From Microbacteriaceae bacterium X2B (GTDB taxonomy: Bacteria; Actinomycetota; Actinomycetes; Actinomycetales; Microbacteriaceae): a stretch of 51,391 nucleotides of DNA. The notes under the pieces are model-generated. The model made no database searches and was not told the origin of the DNA. It saw only the letters and a list, made by a program, of their open reading frames with translations. This document shows, in pieces, positions 33,802 through 41,872 of this stretch; position 1 is the stretch's first letter; every line of letters begins with the position of its first letter. Made by a program: the position numbers and the translations under genes. The DNA is taken from positions 1-51,391 of the forward strand of contig SCPB01000014.1 of the NCBI GenBank assembly GCA_005502445.1, given 5' to 3'.

Positions 33802-34185
33802 ATGCCGCTGTCGGAACAGGAGCAGCGTCTCCTCGAAGAGATGGAGCGCAACCTCTACCAGAACGACGCCGACTTCGTCGCGACCGTCTCCGGTCGCCGC
33901 GGTCGCCCGAACTACACCCAGATCGTGCTCGGTGCCCTCCTCTCCGTCGCCGGCGTCGCGACGCTCGTCGCGGGCGTCATCGTGCGTCAGCCCCTCGTGG
34001 GCGTCATCGGCTTCGCCCTGATGCTCGCCGGCGTCCTGCTCGTCCTCGCGCCGAGCGCCGGATCGACATCGTCCACTCGTGCTGCGACTCCCGATCGTCC
34101 CGGGTCGGCCCCGAAGCGATCATCGTTCATGGAGGCCATGAACGAGCGATGGGAACGTCGCCGCGACAGCGACCAGGGCACCTAG
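33802..34185 (+). CDS. DUF3040 membrane protein
   Basis: A 127-residue protein. The first 20 residues, PLSEQEQRLLEEMERNLYQND, form the hallmark of DUF3040 (split here by the usual ADFVATV segment); two membrane helices follow at about 36-55 and 59-78, then a Ser/Thr/Pro-rich and basic tail. Its mycobacterial counterpart is Rv2169c, also upstream of mraZ; function unknown, perhaps envelope-linked. The ATG has AAGGGG upstream. Its TAG stop codon is the target of an IS insertion: TA is the target dinucleotide and the G is the first base of the element, so the protein is unchanged. Confidence 0.88.
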   Translation: MPLSEQEQRLLEEMERNLYQNDADFVATVSGRRGRPNYTQIVLGALLSVAGVATLVAGVIVRQPLVGVIGFALMLAGVLLVLAPSAGSTSSTRAATPDRPGSAPKRSSFMEAMNERWERRRDSDQGT

Positions 34186-34210
34186 TGTCGCGCGTCATTA
34201 GTTAGTTGAC
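34185..34210 (+). repeat. Left terminal inverted repeat of the IS
   Basis: Starts GTGTCG and contains GTTGAC at its inner end; 19 of 26 bases match the right end. Confidence 0.75.
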
Positions 34211-34217
34211 AGTGTGG

Positions 34218-34239
34218 GATGATGAGTCATGTCATCATC
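34218..34239 (+). promoter_or_regulatory. Hairpin holding the transposase start codon in its loop
   Basis: Perfect arms GATGATGA and TCATCATC enclose the 6-base loop GTCATG, in which ATG is the transposase start. The structure could limit translation or bind the transposase. Confidence 0.5.
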
Positions 34240-35293
34240 AGTTGTGGAGCTCAGCGAGGCCGATCGTGCGCTGCTGACGTCGTGGACGCGATCCTCGACG
34301 GTGGCCTCGGGGCGGGCGGAACGGGCGCGGATCGTGTTGGCGGTCGCGGACGGGGCGGGCACCTCGGCGGTGTCGCGACGGCTGGGCGTGTCACGTCCGA
34401 CGGTGATCAAGTGGCGGGATCGGTTCGCGGCGAGCGGGGTGGTCGGACTGGAGGACGAGCCGCGCAGCGGCAGACCGAAGGTCATCGACGATGCGGCGAT
34501 CCTGGCGGCGACGCTGGATGCGCCGCCGGAGAGGCTCGCGGTCACGCACTGGTCCACCCGTCTGCTCGCCCGCCAGCTGGGCGTCGGGGACGCCACGGTG
34601 GCCCGGGCGTGGCGGAAGTACCAGGTGAAGCCCTGGCGGCGCGAGACGTTCAAGTTCTCCACCGATCCGCAGCTGGAGGCGAAGGTGCGCGAGGTGATCG
34701 GGCTGTATCTGGCGCCGCCGGAGAACGCGATCGTGTTGTGCGTGGACGAGAAGAGCCAGATCCAGGCGTTGAACCGCACCGCCCCGATCCTGCCGTTGCG
34801 GCCCGGCCTGCCGGAGAAGGCCACCCATGACTACAAGCGCAACGGCACCACGACGCTGTTCGCGGCACTGGAGGTCGCCACCGGGAAGATCACCGATAAG
34901 TGCTACGACCGGCACGGCAAGGCCGAGTTCCTGGACTTCATGAAACGCGTCGCCCGCGCCTACCCCGGGGAGCGCCTGTGTGTTGTCGCGGACAATTACC
35001 ACACGCACAAGCACGCCGAGATCCAGGCCTGGTTGGAGAAGAATCCCCGGATCACGATGCACTTCACCCCGACCTCGGGGTCATGGCTGAACCTGGTGGA
35101 GGTGTTCTTCGGCATCATCACCCGGCAGGCGATCCGCCGCGGCTCTTTCGACTCCGTGAAGGAACTCGTCACCGCGATCGAGCGCTTCATCCAGGGCTGG
35201 AACGACCGCTGTCGTCCCTTCAGCTGGAGCAAGACAGCCGACGAGATCCTTCCCCACGCCACCCGTCAACGAGATTCAGACGCACGACACTAG
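34229..35293 (+). CDS. IS630-family transposase
   Basis: A 354-residue transposase. The N-terminal helix-turn-helix region (about 30-125) contains VSRRLGVSRPTVIKWRDRF and the ARQLGVGDATVARAWRKY segment. The catalytic DDE domain has D173 (LCVDEKSQ), D255 (VVADNYHTHKH) and E291 (WLNLVEVFFG), with 35 residues between the last two. It cuts and pastes the element into TA sites. The gene has no stop codon of its own inside the element: the stop is TA of the target duplication plus the next host base, here G. The frame is intact and codon use is like the host. Confidence 0.92.
   Translation: MSSSVVELSEADRALLTSWTRSSTVASGRAERARIVLAVADGAGTSAVSRRLGVSRPTVIKWRDRFAASGVVGLEDEPRSGRPKVIDDAAILAATLDAPPERLAVTHWSTRLLARQLGVGDATVARAWRKYQVKPWRRETFKFSTDPQLEAKVREVIGLYLAPPENAIVLCVDEKSQIQALNRTAPILPLRPGLPEKATHDYKRNGTTTLFAALEVATGKITDKCYDRHGKAEFLDFMKRVARAYPGERLCVVADNYHTHKHAEIQAWLEKNPRITMHFTPTSGSWLNLVEVFFGIITRQAIRRGSFDSVKELVTAIERFIQGWNDRCRPFSWSKTADEILPHATRQRDSDARH
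35265..35290 (-). repeat. Right terminal inverted repeat of the IS
   Basis: Reads GTGTCGTGCGTC from the right end inward; partner of the left end. Confidence 0.75.
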
Positions 35294-35316
35294 CCCGCCC
35301 GCTCTCCCCAGTCCTC

Positions 35317-35349
35317 GTCGGGGGTCGACCGCATCGGTCGGCCCCCGAC
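35317..35349 (+). terminator. Hairpin terminator, originally of the DUF3040 gene
   Basis: 15-base arms (35317-35331 and 35335-35349) pair with a single G-U-type change around the loop CAT. It now lies behind the transposase gene and would also isolate the mraZ promoter. Confidence 0.65.
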
Positions 35350-35490
35350 TTCGTGTGCCGCGACCTCGACCGCGGTGCCGACTCCCCAAAGCGCTCCACT
35401 TCCCTCCCCGGGGCGTTCTCACTCCTTCTCTGAATCGTGGTGGGCGAGCAGCCGACCCGGATTCCGCGCGCGTACGGCCCGGTTCGACGC

Positions 35491-35516
35491 CCTTGCGCGC
35501 CCCCTCGGGCGCAAGG
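35491..35516 (+). other. Hairpin in the mraZ upstream region
   Basis: CCTTGCGC (35491-35498) pairs perfectly with GCGCAAGG (35509-35516). Role unclear: terminator, leader structure or protein site. Confidence 0.45.
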
Positions 35517-35626
35517 TGCGGCGAGTTTCCGGATCTTCGCGTGAATCCCTCCACCCCCTCTGCGCCAGTAATTCCGGGCCACGACGCCCCCATTTCGGGC
35601 TACAGTTGCTCAGGATCGTTGTTAAG

Positions 35627-35651
35627 TGGAGCATTGTGGAGTAAAGTGGAG
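35627..35651 (+). promoter_or_regulatory. MraZ operator, three TGGAG direct repeats
   Basis: TGGAG at 35627, 35637 and 35647, exactly ten bases apart, lies between the possible -10 box and the mraZ start. MraZ proteins bind short direct repeats of this type with 5-base spacers before their own operon, so this is very likely the autoregulatory site. Confidence 0.75.
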
Positions 35652-35692
35652 GTCACCAGGATCTTCCGGCCGGAGAAGAAGGGGGGCGAACC

Positions 35693-36124
35693 GTGTTCCT
35701 CGGCACGCACACCCCCAAGCTCGACGAGAAGGGCCGCATCATCCTCCCGGCCAAGTTCCGCGATGAGCTCGCCGGCGGACTCGTCCTCGCTCGCGGTCAG
35801 GAGCACTGCATCTACGTGTTCAGCGCCGCCGGTTTCGCCGAGCAGGTCGCGAAGATCAAGCAGGCTCCGCTGACGAGCAAGGTCGCTCGCGAATACGTGC
35901 GCCTCTTCCTCTCGGGCGCGAGCGACGAGATCCCCGACAAGCAGCACCGCGTGACGATCCCCGCGACGCTGCGCGACTACGCCGGCCTCGGCCGCGAGCT
36001 CACGGTCATCGGCGCCGGCGATCGAGCCGAGATCTGGTCGACGGAGGCCTGGAACGCCTACTACGCCGAACGGGAAGAAGCATTCTCGAACACCGAGGAG
36101 GAGGTGATCCCGGGCCTCTTCTGA
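35693..36124 (+). CDS. mraZ: Transcriptional regulator MraZ
   Basis: A 143-residue protein with two SpoVT-AbrB-like halves. The first opens with [24 protein letters not shown], the second around residue 75 with [22 protein letters not shown]; each has the conserved basic residue and G/R-I-x-IP core (here split as GRIILP and HRVTIP). MraZ forms a ring that binds direct repeats before mraZ and represses the division cluster. GTG start with AAGGGGGG eight bases upstream. The last residues are acidic (EEEVIPGLF). Directly followed by the RNA element before rsmH. Confidence 0.95.
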   Translation: MFLGTHTPKLDEKGRIILPAKFRDELAGGLVLARGQEHCIYVFSAAGFAEQVAKIKQAPLTSKVAREYVRLFLSGASDEIPDKQHRVTIPATLRDYAGLGRELTVIGAGDRAEIWSTEAWNAYYAEREEAFSNTEEEVIPGLF

Positions 36125-36157
36125 CCGCGAGAGCCGGACTCCCAGCCGTTTCCGCCC

Positions 36158-36227
36158 TGACATCCCTTCCCCGGTGCCAGGTCGCACGGATGGGGATCCG
36201 GACCCCGCGTTCCCCGATCCGGAATCC
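36158..36227 (+). ncRNA. mraW RNA motif-like leader element
   Basis: A stem (36158-36165 with 36173-36179, one bulge and one mismatch) closes a loop of exactly CTTCCCC (36166-36172). Further 3' a second hairpin (GGATCCGGA 36194-36202 with TCCGGAATCC 36218-36227, one bulge) carries another TTCCCC (36210-36215) in its loop and ends one base before the rsmH ATG. A CUUCCCC loop followed by a second UUCCCC before mraW/rsmH is what I remember of the actinobacterial mraW RNA motif. Confidence 0.6.
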
Positions 36228-36228
36228 G

Positions 36229-37179
36229 ATGACAGACATCCGCCACACTCCCGTGCTGCTCGAGCGCACGCTCGAGCTCCTCGCGCCCGTTCTCGAGCGC
36301 GAGGGGGCCGTCATGGTCGACGCGACGCTCGGCCTCGGCGGGCACGCCGCTGCCGCGCTCGAGCGGTTCCCCGCGCTCACCGTCGTCGGGCTCGACCGCG
36401 ACACCGATGCCCTCGCGGCGTCGATCGAGAGGCTCGCCGCGTACGGCGACCGCTTCCGCCCCGTGCACACCGTCTATGACGGGCTGCGCGCGGCGCTCGA
36501 CGCTCTCGGCATCGCCGCGGTCGATGCCGTGCTCTTCGATCTCGGGGTGTCGTCGATGCAGCTCGACGAGGCCGAACGCGGCTTCGCCTACGCGCAGGAC
36601 GCCCCCCTCGACATGCGCATGGATCGCACCTCGGGCGTCACCGCCGCCACGATCCTCGCCGAATACCCGGAGTCGGAGTTGCGCCGCATCTTCTACGCGT
36701 ACGGCGAGGAGAAGCTCGCCCCCCGCTACGCGCGCCGCATCGTCGAGGCTCGCGACGTCGAGGCGATCGAGCGCAGCACGCAGCTGAACCGGATCATCTT
36801 CGACGCGACACCCCGCTCGGCGTACCGCACCGGCCATCCGGCGAAGCGCGTCTACCAGGCCCTCCGCATCGAGGTGAACGGGGAGCTCGCCGCTCTCGAG
36901 GCGGCTCTTCCCGCTGCTCTCGACGCGCTCTCCGTCGGCGGTCGCATCGTCGTTCTCGCGTACCAGTCGCTCGAGGACCGCATCGTCAAGCGGGAGTTCG
37001 CGGCGCGCATCCGCTCGACGGCGCCCGCCGGACTCCCCGTCGAGTTGCCCGAGCACGCTCCCCGATTCCGGTTGCTCGTGCGCGGCGCCGAGCTCGCGAG
37101 CGAGCAGGAGCGCGCGACGAACCCGCGAGCGATCCCCGTTCGCCTGCGCGCGGCCGAGCGAGTGAGGCCGGCAGCGTGA
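36229..37179 (+). CDS. rsmH: 16S rRNA m4C1402 methyltransferase RsmH
   Basis: About 316 residues. [15 protein letters not shown] opens the protein, then the SAM motif [11 protein letters not shown] (about 28-38), [30 protein letters not shown] and [18 protein letters not shown], all typical of RsmH (MraW). It methylates N4 of C1402 in 16S rRNA. I chose the ATG of MTDIRHTP, which matches the family; an ATG at 36190 would add 13 residues but lies inside the RNA element. The stop overlaps the ftsL GTG (GTGA). The start has no clear ribosome site, which suggests control by the leader structure. Confidence 0.93.
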   Translation: MTDIRHTPVLLERTLELLAPVLEREGAVMVDATLGLGGHAAAALERFPALTVVGLDRDTDALAASIERLAAYGDRFRPVHTVYDGLRAALDALGIAAVDAVLFDLGVSSMQLDEAERGFAYAQDAPLDMRMDRTSGVTAATILAEYPESELRRIFYAYGEEKLAPRYARRIVEARDVEAIERSTQLNRIIFDATPRSAYRTGHPAKRVYQALRIEVNGELAALEAALPAALDALSVGGRIVVLAYQSLEDRIVKREFAARIRSTAPAGLPVELPEHAPRFRLLVRGAELASEQERATNPRAIPVRLRAAERVRPAA

Positions 37180-37817
37180 GCGCGGCGTTCGCCCCGACGA
37201 CCCCCCAGCGGTACGCGGCCCCGGCTCCCCGCCGGGGGCCGCGGCCCGTGGAGGTCGTGCCGACGCGTGCGCAGCGCCGGTCGCGACCGAAGGCGATCTA
37301 CGCCGTGGTGTCCACCGCGGGCGCCTTCGCGATCCTGCTCGCCCAGCTGCTGCTGTCGATCACCCTCTCCGAGGGCGCCTACCGCATCTCCGCCCTTCAG
37401 GGCGAGGCGGTCGAGCTCGACCGCAACGCCCAGATGCTCACGGAGAGCCTCGACACCCTGCGATCTCCGCAGAATCTCGCGGCCAACGCCGAATCCCTCG
37501 GCATGGTCGCCAACGCCAGCCCCGCATATCTGCGGCTGGCGGATGCGACGGTGCTCGGAGCGCCCGTCGCTGCAGGCGCCGGGGCCGGAGTGCTCGACGG
37601 GCGCGACAGCATGATCGGCAATGTGCTGCTGGCCGACGTGCCGCTGGTGACTCCGGCGTCGACAGGGGAGGCTGCGGGCGTTTCTGCCGGGCCGTCGACG
37701 TCGGGGTCGGTAGCCTCGGGCCCGACCGTACCGTCGGGCGACACGGCACCCGCGTCATCGGGCCAGGGAACTGCCCCCGCAGGCGCGACGACCATCCCGT
37801 CTCCGCTCACGAACTGA
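37176..37817 (+). CDS. ftsL: FtsL-like septum protein
   Basis: A 213-residue bitopic protein. The N-terminus is Pro/Arg-rich, one membrane helix spans about 40-62, and a leucine-zipper-like coiled coil (about 65-105: [18 protein letters not shown] and on to AESLGM) follows outside. The last 90 residues are Ser/Gly/Pro/Thr-rich and low in complexity, longer than in classical FtsL. Position between rsmH and ftsI is diagnostic. FtsL pairs with DivIC/FtsB and FtsQ to activate FtsWI. The GTG start overlaps the rsmH stop. Confidence 0.82.
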   Translation: MSAAFAPTTPQRYAAPAPRRGPRPVEVVPTRAQRRSRPKAIYAVVSTAGAFAILLAQLLLSITLSEGAYRISALQGEAVELDRNAQMLTESLDTLRSPQNLAANAESLGMVANASPAYLRLADATVLGAPVAAGAGAGVLDGRDSMIGNVLLADVPLVTPASTGEAAGVSAGPSTSGSVASGPTVPSGDTAPASSGQGTAPAGATTIPSPLTN

Positions 37818-37824
37818 CCGCGCC

Positions 37825-37855
37825 GACCGCACGACCGCATCGAGACCGCACGACC
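37825..37855 (+). repeat. Two 12-bp direct repeats before ftsI
   Basis: GACCGCACGACC occurs at 37825-37836 and 37844-37855, a 19-base period in the 57-base ftsL-ftsI gap. Meaning unknown. Confidence 0.5.
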
Positions 37856-37874
37856 CTGGGGGGAGGACGCCAGC

Positions 37875-39647
37875 GTGATCGCCGTCCGCCGCACGCGCCG
37901 CCGACTCGCGCTGACCGTCGTGCTGCTCGCCGCGGTCATGCTCGCCTTCTTCGTCCGCCTCGTCGACATCCAGGTCGTACGAGCGGGCGAGCTCGCCGAG
38001 CAGTCGGAGGCCCGCCGGTCGATCCCGCAGACCCTGTACGGCGCACGTGGCGACATCACCGATCGCAACGGGGTCGTGCTCGCCGACACCGTCTACCGCT
38101 ACGACATCACCGTCTCGCCGCGATTCGTCGCCCCCTCGTCGATCGTCGACGAATCGTCGGATGAGCGCATCACCCGCACCGTGTGGGAGTCGCTCGTGCA
38201 GATCGGCGCGCTCACCGGGCAGGACCCCGCCGCCTTGCAGTCCCTCGTCGACGCCGAACTGGCCGCCGACCCCGACGACGACTTCGCCTACCTCGCCCGC
38301 GGCGTCGAGACCGAGGTGTATCAGGCGGTGCGCGAACTGCGGATCCCCTGGGTGTACTTCGAGCGGCAACCGGCGCGTTCGTACCCCAACGGCCAGGTCG
38401 CGGGCAACCTCGTGGGATTCCTCGGCACCGACGGGCCGCAGACCGGTCTCGAACTGTCGGCGGACGAGTGCCTCGACGCGACCGACGGCACATCGACCTA
38501 CGAACGCGGTGCCGACGGCGTGAGGCTGCCCGGCACGACGGTCGTCGACACGCAGCCGATCGACGGCGGCACGCTCGAGCTCACGATCGATTCGGATGTG
38601 CAGTGGTTCGCGCAGCAGGCGATCGCAGAGCAGGGCACCGCGATCGGCGCGGACTGGGCGACGGCTTTCGTCGTGCGCGTCGCCGACGGCGCGATCATCG
38701 CCGCCGCCGATTGGCCGACCGTCGATCCCAACGACGTCGACGGCACTCCCATCGACAACCTCGGAGCACGGAGCTTCACCGCCCCCTACGAGCCGGGTTC
38801 GACGATCAAGGCCCTCACCTTCGCCGCCCTCCTCGACGAAGGCGTCACGAATCCCCTCGAGCGCTTCACCGTGCCGGGGCGCTACTCGACGATCCTGAAC
38901 TACACGATCGGCGATGCGTGGGCTCACGGCGACCTGCCGCTCACGACGGCGGGGATTCTCATGAACTCATCCAACGTCGGCACCTCGATGCTCATCGAGC
39001 GCACGAGCCTCGAGCAGCGCGCCGAGATGCTCACGCGATACGGGCTCGGCGCGCCGACCGACGTGGGATTCCTCGGGGAGGAGGGCGGATACATCCAGGA
39101 TCCCGCCTCGATCGACGGCCACAGCGCCTTCACGCAGATGTTCGGCCAGGGCATGACGGCGACGAGCGCGCAGGTCGCGAGCGCATACCAGGCCATCGCC
39201 AACGGCGGTGTGCGCATGCCGCTCACCCTTGTCGCGGGCTGCCGGCGCACCGACGGAACCGTCACGATGCAGCCGACGGGCGAGGGCGAGCGGATCCTCT
39301 CGGAGGAGGCGGCCGACACGACCGTGAGCATCCTGGAGTCGGTCGTGACCGATGGCTTCCTGTCGTCGCAACTGACCATCCCCGGCTACCGAGTGGCCGC
39401 GAAGACGGGAACGGCCGAGGTCGCCGAGAACGGGCGATACGGCGGGCAGCGCATCGTCTCGCTCGCGGGCATCGCGCCCGGCGACGATCCCCGGTTCGTC
39501 GTCGTGGTCACCTTCGCGAAGCCCGATACGATGAAGACGTCGGCTGCCGCGGCGCCCACCTTCCGGTCGATCATGACGCAAGTGCTGAAGACGTTCCGGG
39601 TGCCGCCCTCGACGCAGCCCGCCCAGCGCCTGCCCCTCACCTGGTAG
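37875..39647 (+). CDS. ftsI: Septal transpeptidase FtsI (class B PBP)
   Basis: A 590-residue class B penicillin-binding protein. One membrane helix (about 10-32), the N-terminal module with RGDITDRNGVVLADT, then the transpeptidase domain with S309-T-I-K312 (EPGSTIKAL), S365-S-N367 and K510-T-G-T513. It cross-links septal peptidoglycan and pairs with FtsW. The start GTG follows a GGGGGGAGGA site. No PASTA domain at the C-terminus, unlike some actinobacterial PBP2 types. It is preceded by ftsL and followed 21 bases later by murE. Confidence 0.95.
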   Translation: MIAVRRTRRRLALTVVLLAAVMLAFFVRLVDIQVVRAGELAEQSEARRSIPQTLYGARGDITDRNGVVLADTVYRYDITVSPRFVAPSSIVDESSDERITRTVWESLVQIGALTGQDPAALQSLVDAELAADPDDDFAYLARGVETEVYQAVRELRIPWVYFERQPARSYPNGQVAGNLVGFLGTDGPQTGLELSADECLDATDGTSTYERGADGVRLPGTTVVDTQPIDGGTLELTIDSDVQWFAQQAIAEQGTAIGADWATAFVVRVADGAIIAAADWPTVDPNDVDGTPIDNLGARSFTAPYEPGSTIKALTFAALLDEGVTNPLERFTVPGRYSTILNYTIGDAWAHGDLPLTTAGILMNSSNVGTSMLIERTSLEQRAEMLTRYGLGAPTDVGFLGEEGGYIQDPASIDGHSAFTQMFGQGMTATSAQVASAYQAIANGGVRMPLTLVAGCRRTDGTVTMQPTGEGERILSEEAADTTVSILESVVTDGFLSSQLTIPGYRVAAKTGTAEVAENGRYGGQRIVSLAGIAPGDDPRFVVVVTFAKPDTMKTSAAAAPTFRSIMTQVLKTFRVPPSTQPAQRLPLTW

Positions 39648-39668
39648 GCCACCGTCGAGAAAGAGGTC

Positions 39669-41222
39669 GTGTTGTCCGGTCGCATACCCCCTGTCCTGCG
39701 GCCCGAGCACCCCTCCGCGCGGCCGCTCGGCGGGCTCGTCGACGCCTTCGCCCTCGAGGTCGTTCGCGGCCGCGTCGACGGCCTGGAGGTCACCGGCATC
39801 ACGCTCGCGACCGGCGACCTGCGACCGGGCGATCTCTACGTGGGCGTCCAGGGGCAGAACCGCCACGGCGCCGAGTTCGCGGCCGAGGCGGCCGAGGCCG
39901 GTGCCGTCGCGCTCCTGACCGATCGTGCGGGCGCGGTGATCGCCGAGGATGCCCCGCTCCCGATCCTCGTCGTCGACGACCCGCGCGCCGCCCTCGGCGA
40001 GCTCTCGGCGTGGGTGTACCGCACGACGGAGGAGCCGCCGCTGCTGCTCGGCGTCACGGGAACCAACGGCAAGACCTCCACGGCCTACCTGCTCGACGGA
40101 ATCCTGCGCCAGCTCGGTCTCGTCACGGGTCTGTCGTCGACCGCCGAGCGGAAGATCGGCGACCTGACCGTCGTCAGCCGGCTGACGACGCCCGAGTCGA
40201 GCGAGATGCACGCACTGCTCGCGCGCATGCGCGAGGCCGGCGTCCGCGCGGTCGCCGTGGAGGTCAGCGCTCAGGCCCTCAGCCGGCATCGGGTCGACGG
40301 CATCGTGTTCGACGTCGTCGGGTTCACCAATCTCAGCCACGACCATCTCGACGACTACGCCGACATGGAGGAGTACTTCCAGGCGAAGCTGCCGCTCTTC
40401 CAGCCCGACCGCGGGCGCCGCGGCGTCGTGTCACTCGACTCGGCGTACGGCGAGCGGGTCGTCGAGTCGGCGCGCATCCCGGTCACGACGATCACGGCGC
40501 GCGAGGGAGTCGACGCGGAGTGGCGGGTCGAGCTCACCGAGGAGCACCCCGCCCACACGGGATTCCGACTCAGCGGGCCCGGGGGGCAGTCGCTCGAGAC
40601 GCGCGTGCCGCTCATCGGCTGGCACATGGCCGCGAACGCCGGCCTCGCGATCGTCATGCTCGTCGAAGTGGGGTTCTCGCTCGACGTCATCGCCCAGGCG
40701 CTCGGCGATCATGGCATCGACGCCTACCTGCCCGGGCGCACCGAGCGGGTCTCGGGCGACCGCGGTCCGAGCGTGTACGTCGACTTCGGCCACAGCGCCG
40801 ACGCCTTCGAGCAGACTCTCGCTGCGGTGCGCCGGTTCACGACCGGCCGGACGATCATGGTGTTCGGCGCCGACGGCGACCGGGACGCCACGAAGCGCCA
40901 CGAGATGGCTCGGGTCGCCGCCGAAGGCTGCGATGTGCTCGTCATCACTGACCACCACCCGCGCTTCGAAGACCCCGCGGCGATTCGCGCGACGCTGCTC
41001 GAGGGCGCCGCGCTCGCGACGAACCACCCCGCGATCCACGAGGTGAGCCCGCCCGAGGCCGCGATCCGCGTCGCCGTCGGATTGGCTCAGGAAGGCGACT
41101 CGATCCTGTGGGCGGGCCCGGGCCACCAGGACTACCGCGACATCCGCGGAGTGCGCACCGAGTACTCCGCGCGCGACGAGGCCCGAGCGGCCCTCCGCGA
41201 GGCCGGCTGGCCGACCCGATGA
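39669..41222 (+). CDS. murE: MurE-type Mur ligase
   Basis: A 517-residue Mur ligase. N-terminal UDP-binding domain to about 120, P-loop GVTGTNGKTST (128-138), carbamylated lysine K240 (YFQAKLPLF), C-terminal domain with VDFGHSADAF. It adds the third residue to UDP-MurNAc-dipeptide. The substrate motif is D428-H-H-P-R432, not the DNPR of meso-diaminopimelate enzymes, and AGPGHQDYR replaces the usual GKGHE. This fits the variable diamino acid (or homoserine) of Microbacteriaceae type B peptidoglycan. AGAAAGAGG precedes the GTG start. Overlaps the next gene by four bases. Confidence 0.92.
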   Translation: MLSGRIPPVLRPEHPSARPLGGLVDAFALEVVRGRVDGLEVTGITLATGDLRPGDLYVGVQGQNRHGAEFAAEAAEAGAVALLTDRAGAVIAEDAPLPILVVDDPRAALGELSAWVYRTTEEPPLLLGVTGTNGKTSTAYLLDGILRQLGLVTGLSSTAERKIGDLTVVSRLTTPESSEMHALLARMREAGVRAVAVEVSAQALSRHRVDGIVFDVVGFTNLSHDHLDDYADMEEYFQAKLPLFQPDRGRRGVVSLDSAYGERVVESARIPVTTITAREGVDAEWRVELTEEHPAHTGFRLSGPGGQSLETRVPLIGWHMAANAGLAIVMLVEVGFSLDVIAQALGDHGIDAYLPGRTERVSGDRGPSVYVDFGHSADAFEQTLAAVRRFTTGRTIMVFGADGDRDATKRHEMARVAAEGCDVLVITDHHPRFEDPAAIRATLLEGAALATNHPAIHEVSPPEAAIRVAVGLAQEGDSILWAGPGHQDYRDIRGVRTEYSARDEARAALREAGWPTR

Positions 41223-41872
41223 GCACGGCCGTCCTGGTCGTCGATGACGTCGAGCACCGGCTCGACGGCGCGCTCGTGATGCTGCGGCAGGCGAGCGCGA
41301 CGGCGCTCATGCGCGTCGACGGCATCGGCGACGCGGCGGTCGCGGCCGCGGTCGACGCCGCGACCGCCGCGCTCGCTGCCGGTGCGACCCTCGACGAGGC
41401 GGCGAGGGCGGGCGAGCGCGTCGGGGAGATCCCCGGGCGCTGCCGCCGCATCCGCACCGCCGCAGGCGTCGTCGTCATCGACGACACGGCTGCGAGGCAC
41501 CCGGAGGAGGTGCGCCGCTCGCTCAAGGTCCTCGCCGACGCCACCCGCGGCCGCGGCCGCTCGTTCGCGGTGCTCGGCGAGCTCGAGAGCGAGCTGGGCG
41601 AGTGGTTCGATGACCACGACGGGCTCGGCCGGCTCGTCGTCCGACTCGACATCACGCAGCTCGTCGCCGTGGGGCACGGCGCCCGTCATACGAGCACGGC
41701 CGCCGGACTCGAGGGGTCGTGGGACGGAGAGTCGATCCTCGTCGACGACATCGACCGGGCCTACGATGAGCTTCGTGCACGGCTCGGGCCCGGTGACGCG
41801 GTGCTCGTGAGCGCGGCCGGAATCAGTCCGCTCGCCGCCCTCGTCGCACGACTGACGGAGGAGACCGCATGA
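41219..41872 (+). CDS. Partial MurF-like protein lacking the ATP-binding region
   Basis: A 217-residue protein at the murF position. Residues 1-75 resemble the end of a Mur central domain ([19 protein letters not shown] in place of the G-x-HN-x-xNA-x-AA helix); 76-217 resemble MurF domain 3: [27 protein letters not shown] (family: DDSYNANP), [14 protein letters not shown] (family: GDMLELG) and [15 protein letters not shown]. The UDP-binding domain and the P-loop GTNGKT of a roughly 450-residue MurF are absent, and the HN and NAN motifs are lost, so it cannot be a normal ligase. Clean 4-base overlaps with murE and mraY and an intact frame argue for a real, translated gene. Confidence 0.82.
   Translation: MSTAVLVVDDVEHRLDGALVMLRQASATALMRVDGIGDAAVAAAVDAATAALAAGATLDEAARAGERVGEIPGRCRRIRTAAGVVVIDDTAARHPEEVRRSLKVLADATRGRGRSFAVLGELESELGEWFDDHDGLGRLVVRLDITQLVAVGHGARHTSTAAGLEGSWDGESILVDDIDRAYDELRARLGPGDAVLVSAAGISPLAALVARLTEETA

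Larger units (their letters stand above)
34185..35290 (+). mobile_element. IS630-family insertion sequence, 1106 bp
   Basis: The element begins with GTGTCG and ends with CGACAC. Its 26-base ends match at 19 positions. Both sides are flanked by TA (34183-34184 and 35291-35292), the duplicated target typical of IS630/Tc1-like elements. It holds one transposase gene that fills almost the whole length. With one TA copy and the element removed, the DUF3040 gene reads directly into TAG and then the hairpin terminator at 35317, which shows the pre-insertion order. The transposase gene is intact, so the element may be active. Confidence 0.85.
35294..35692. other. Intergenic region between the IS and mraZ
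   Basis: This 399-base stretch holds no credible gene. From left to right it contains a strong hairpin terminator (35317-35349), a second hairpin (35491-35516), a possible -10 TACAGT (35601-35606), three TGGAG repeats (35627-35651) and the mraZ ribosome site (AAGAAGGGGGG). Before the insertion it was the normal DUF3040-mraZ spacer. Confidence 0.7.

Noticed and set aside
35294-35692. Small genes in the mraZ upstream region
   Set aside because: Short frames on both strands overlap hairpins and the MraZ sites and show no codon bias or ribosome site.
36190-36228. Upstream ATG for rsmH adding 13 residues
   Set aside because: The added residues are not like RsmH N-termini and fall within the RNA element; kept only as an alternative.
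37825-37855. Start of a CRISPR or satellite array
   Set aside because: Only two copies of a 12-base unit, no spacers and no cas genes.
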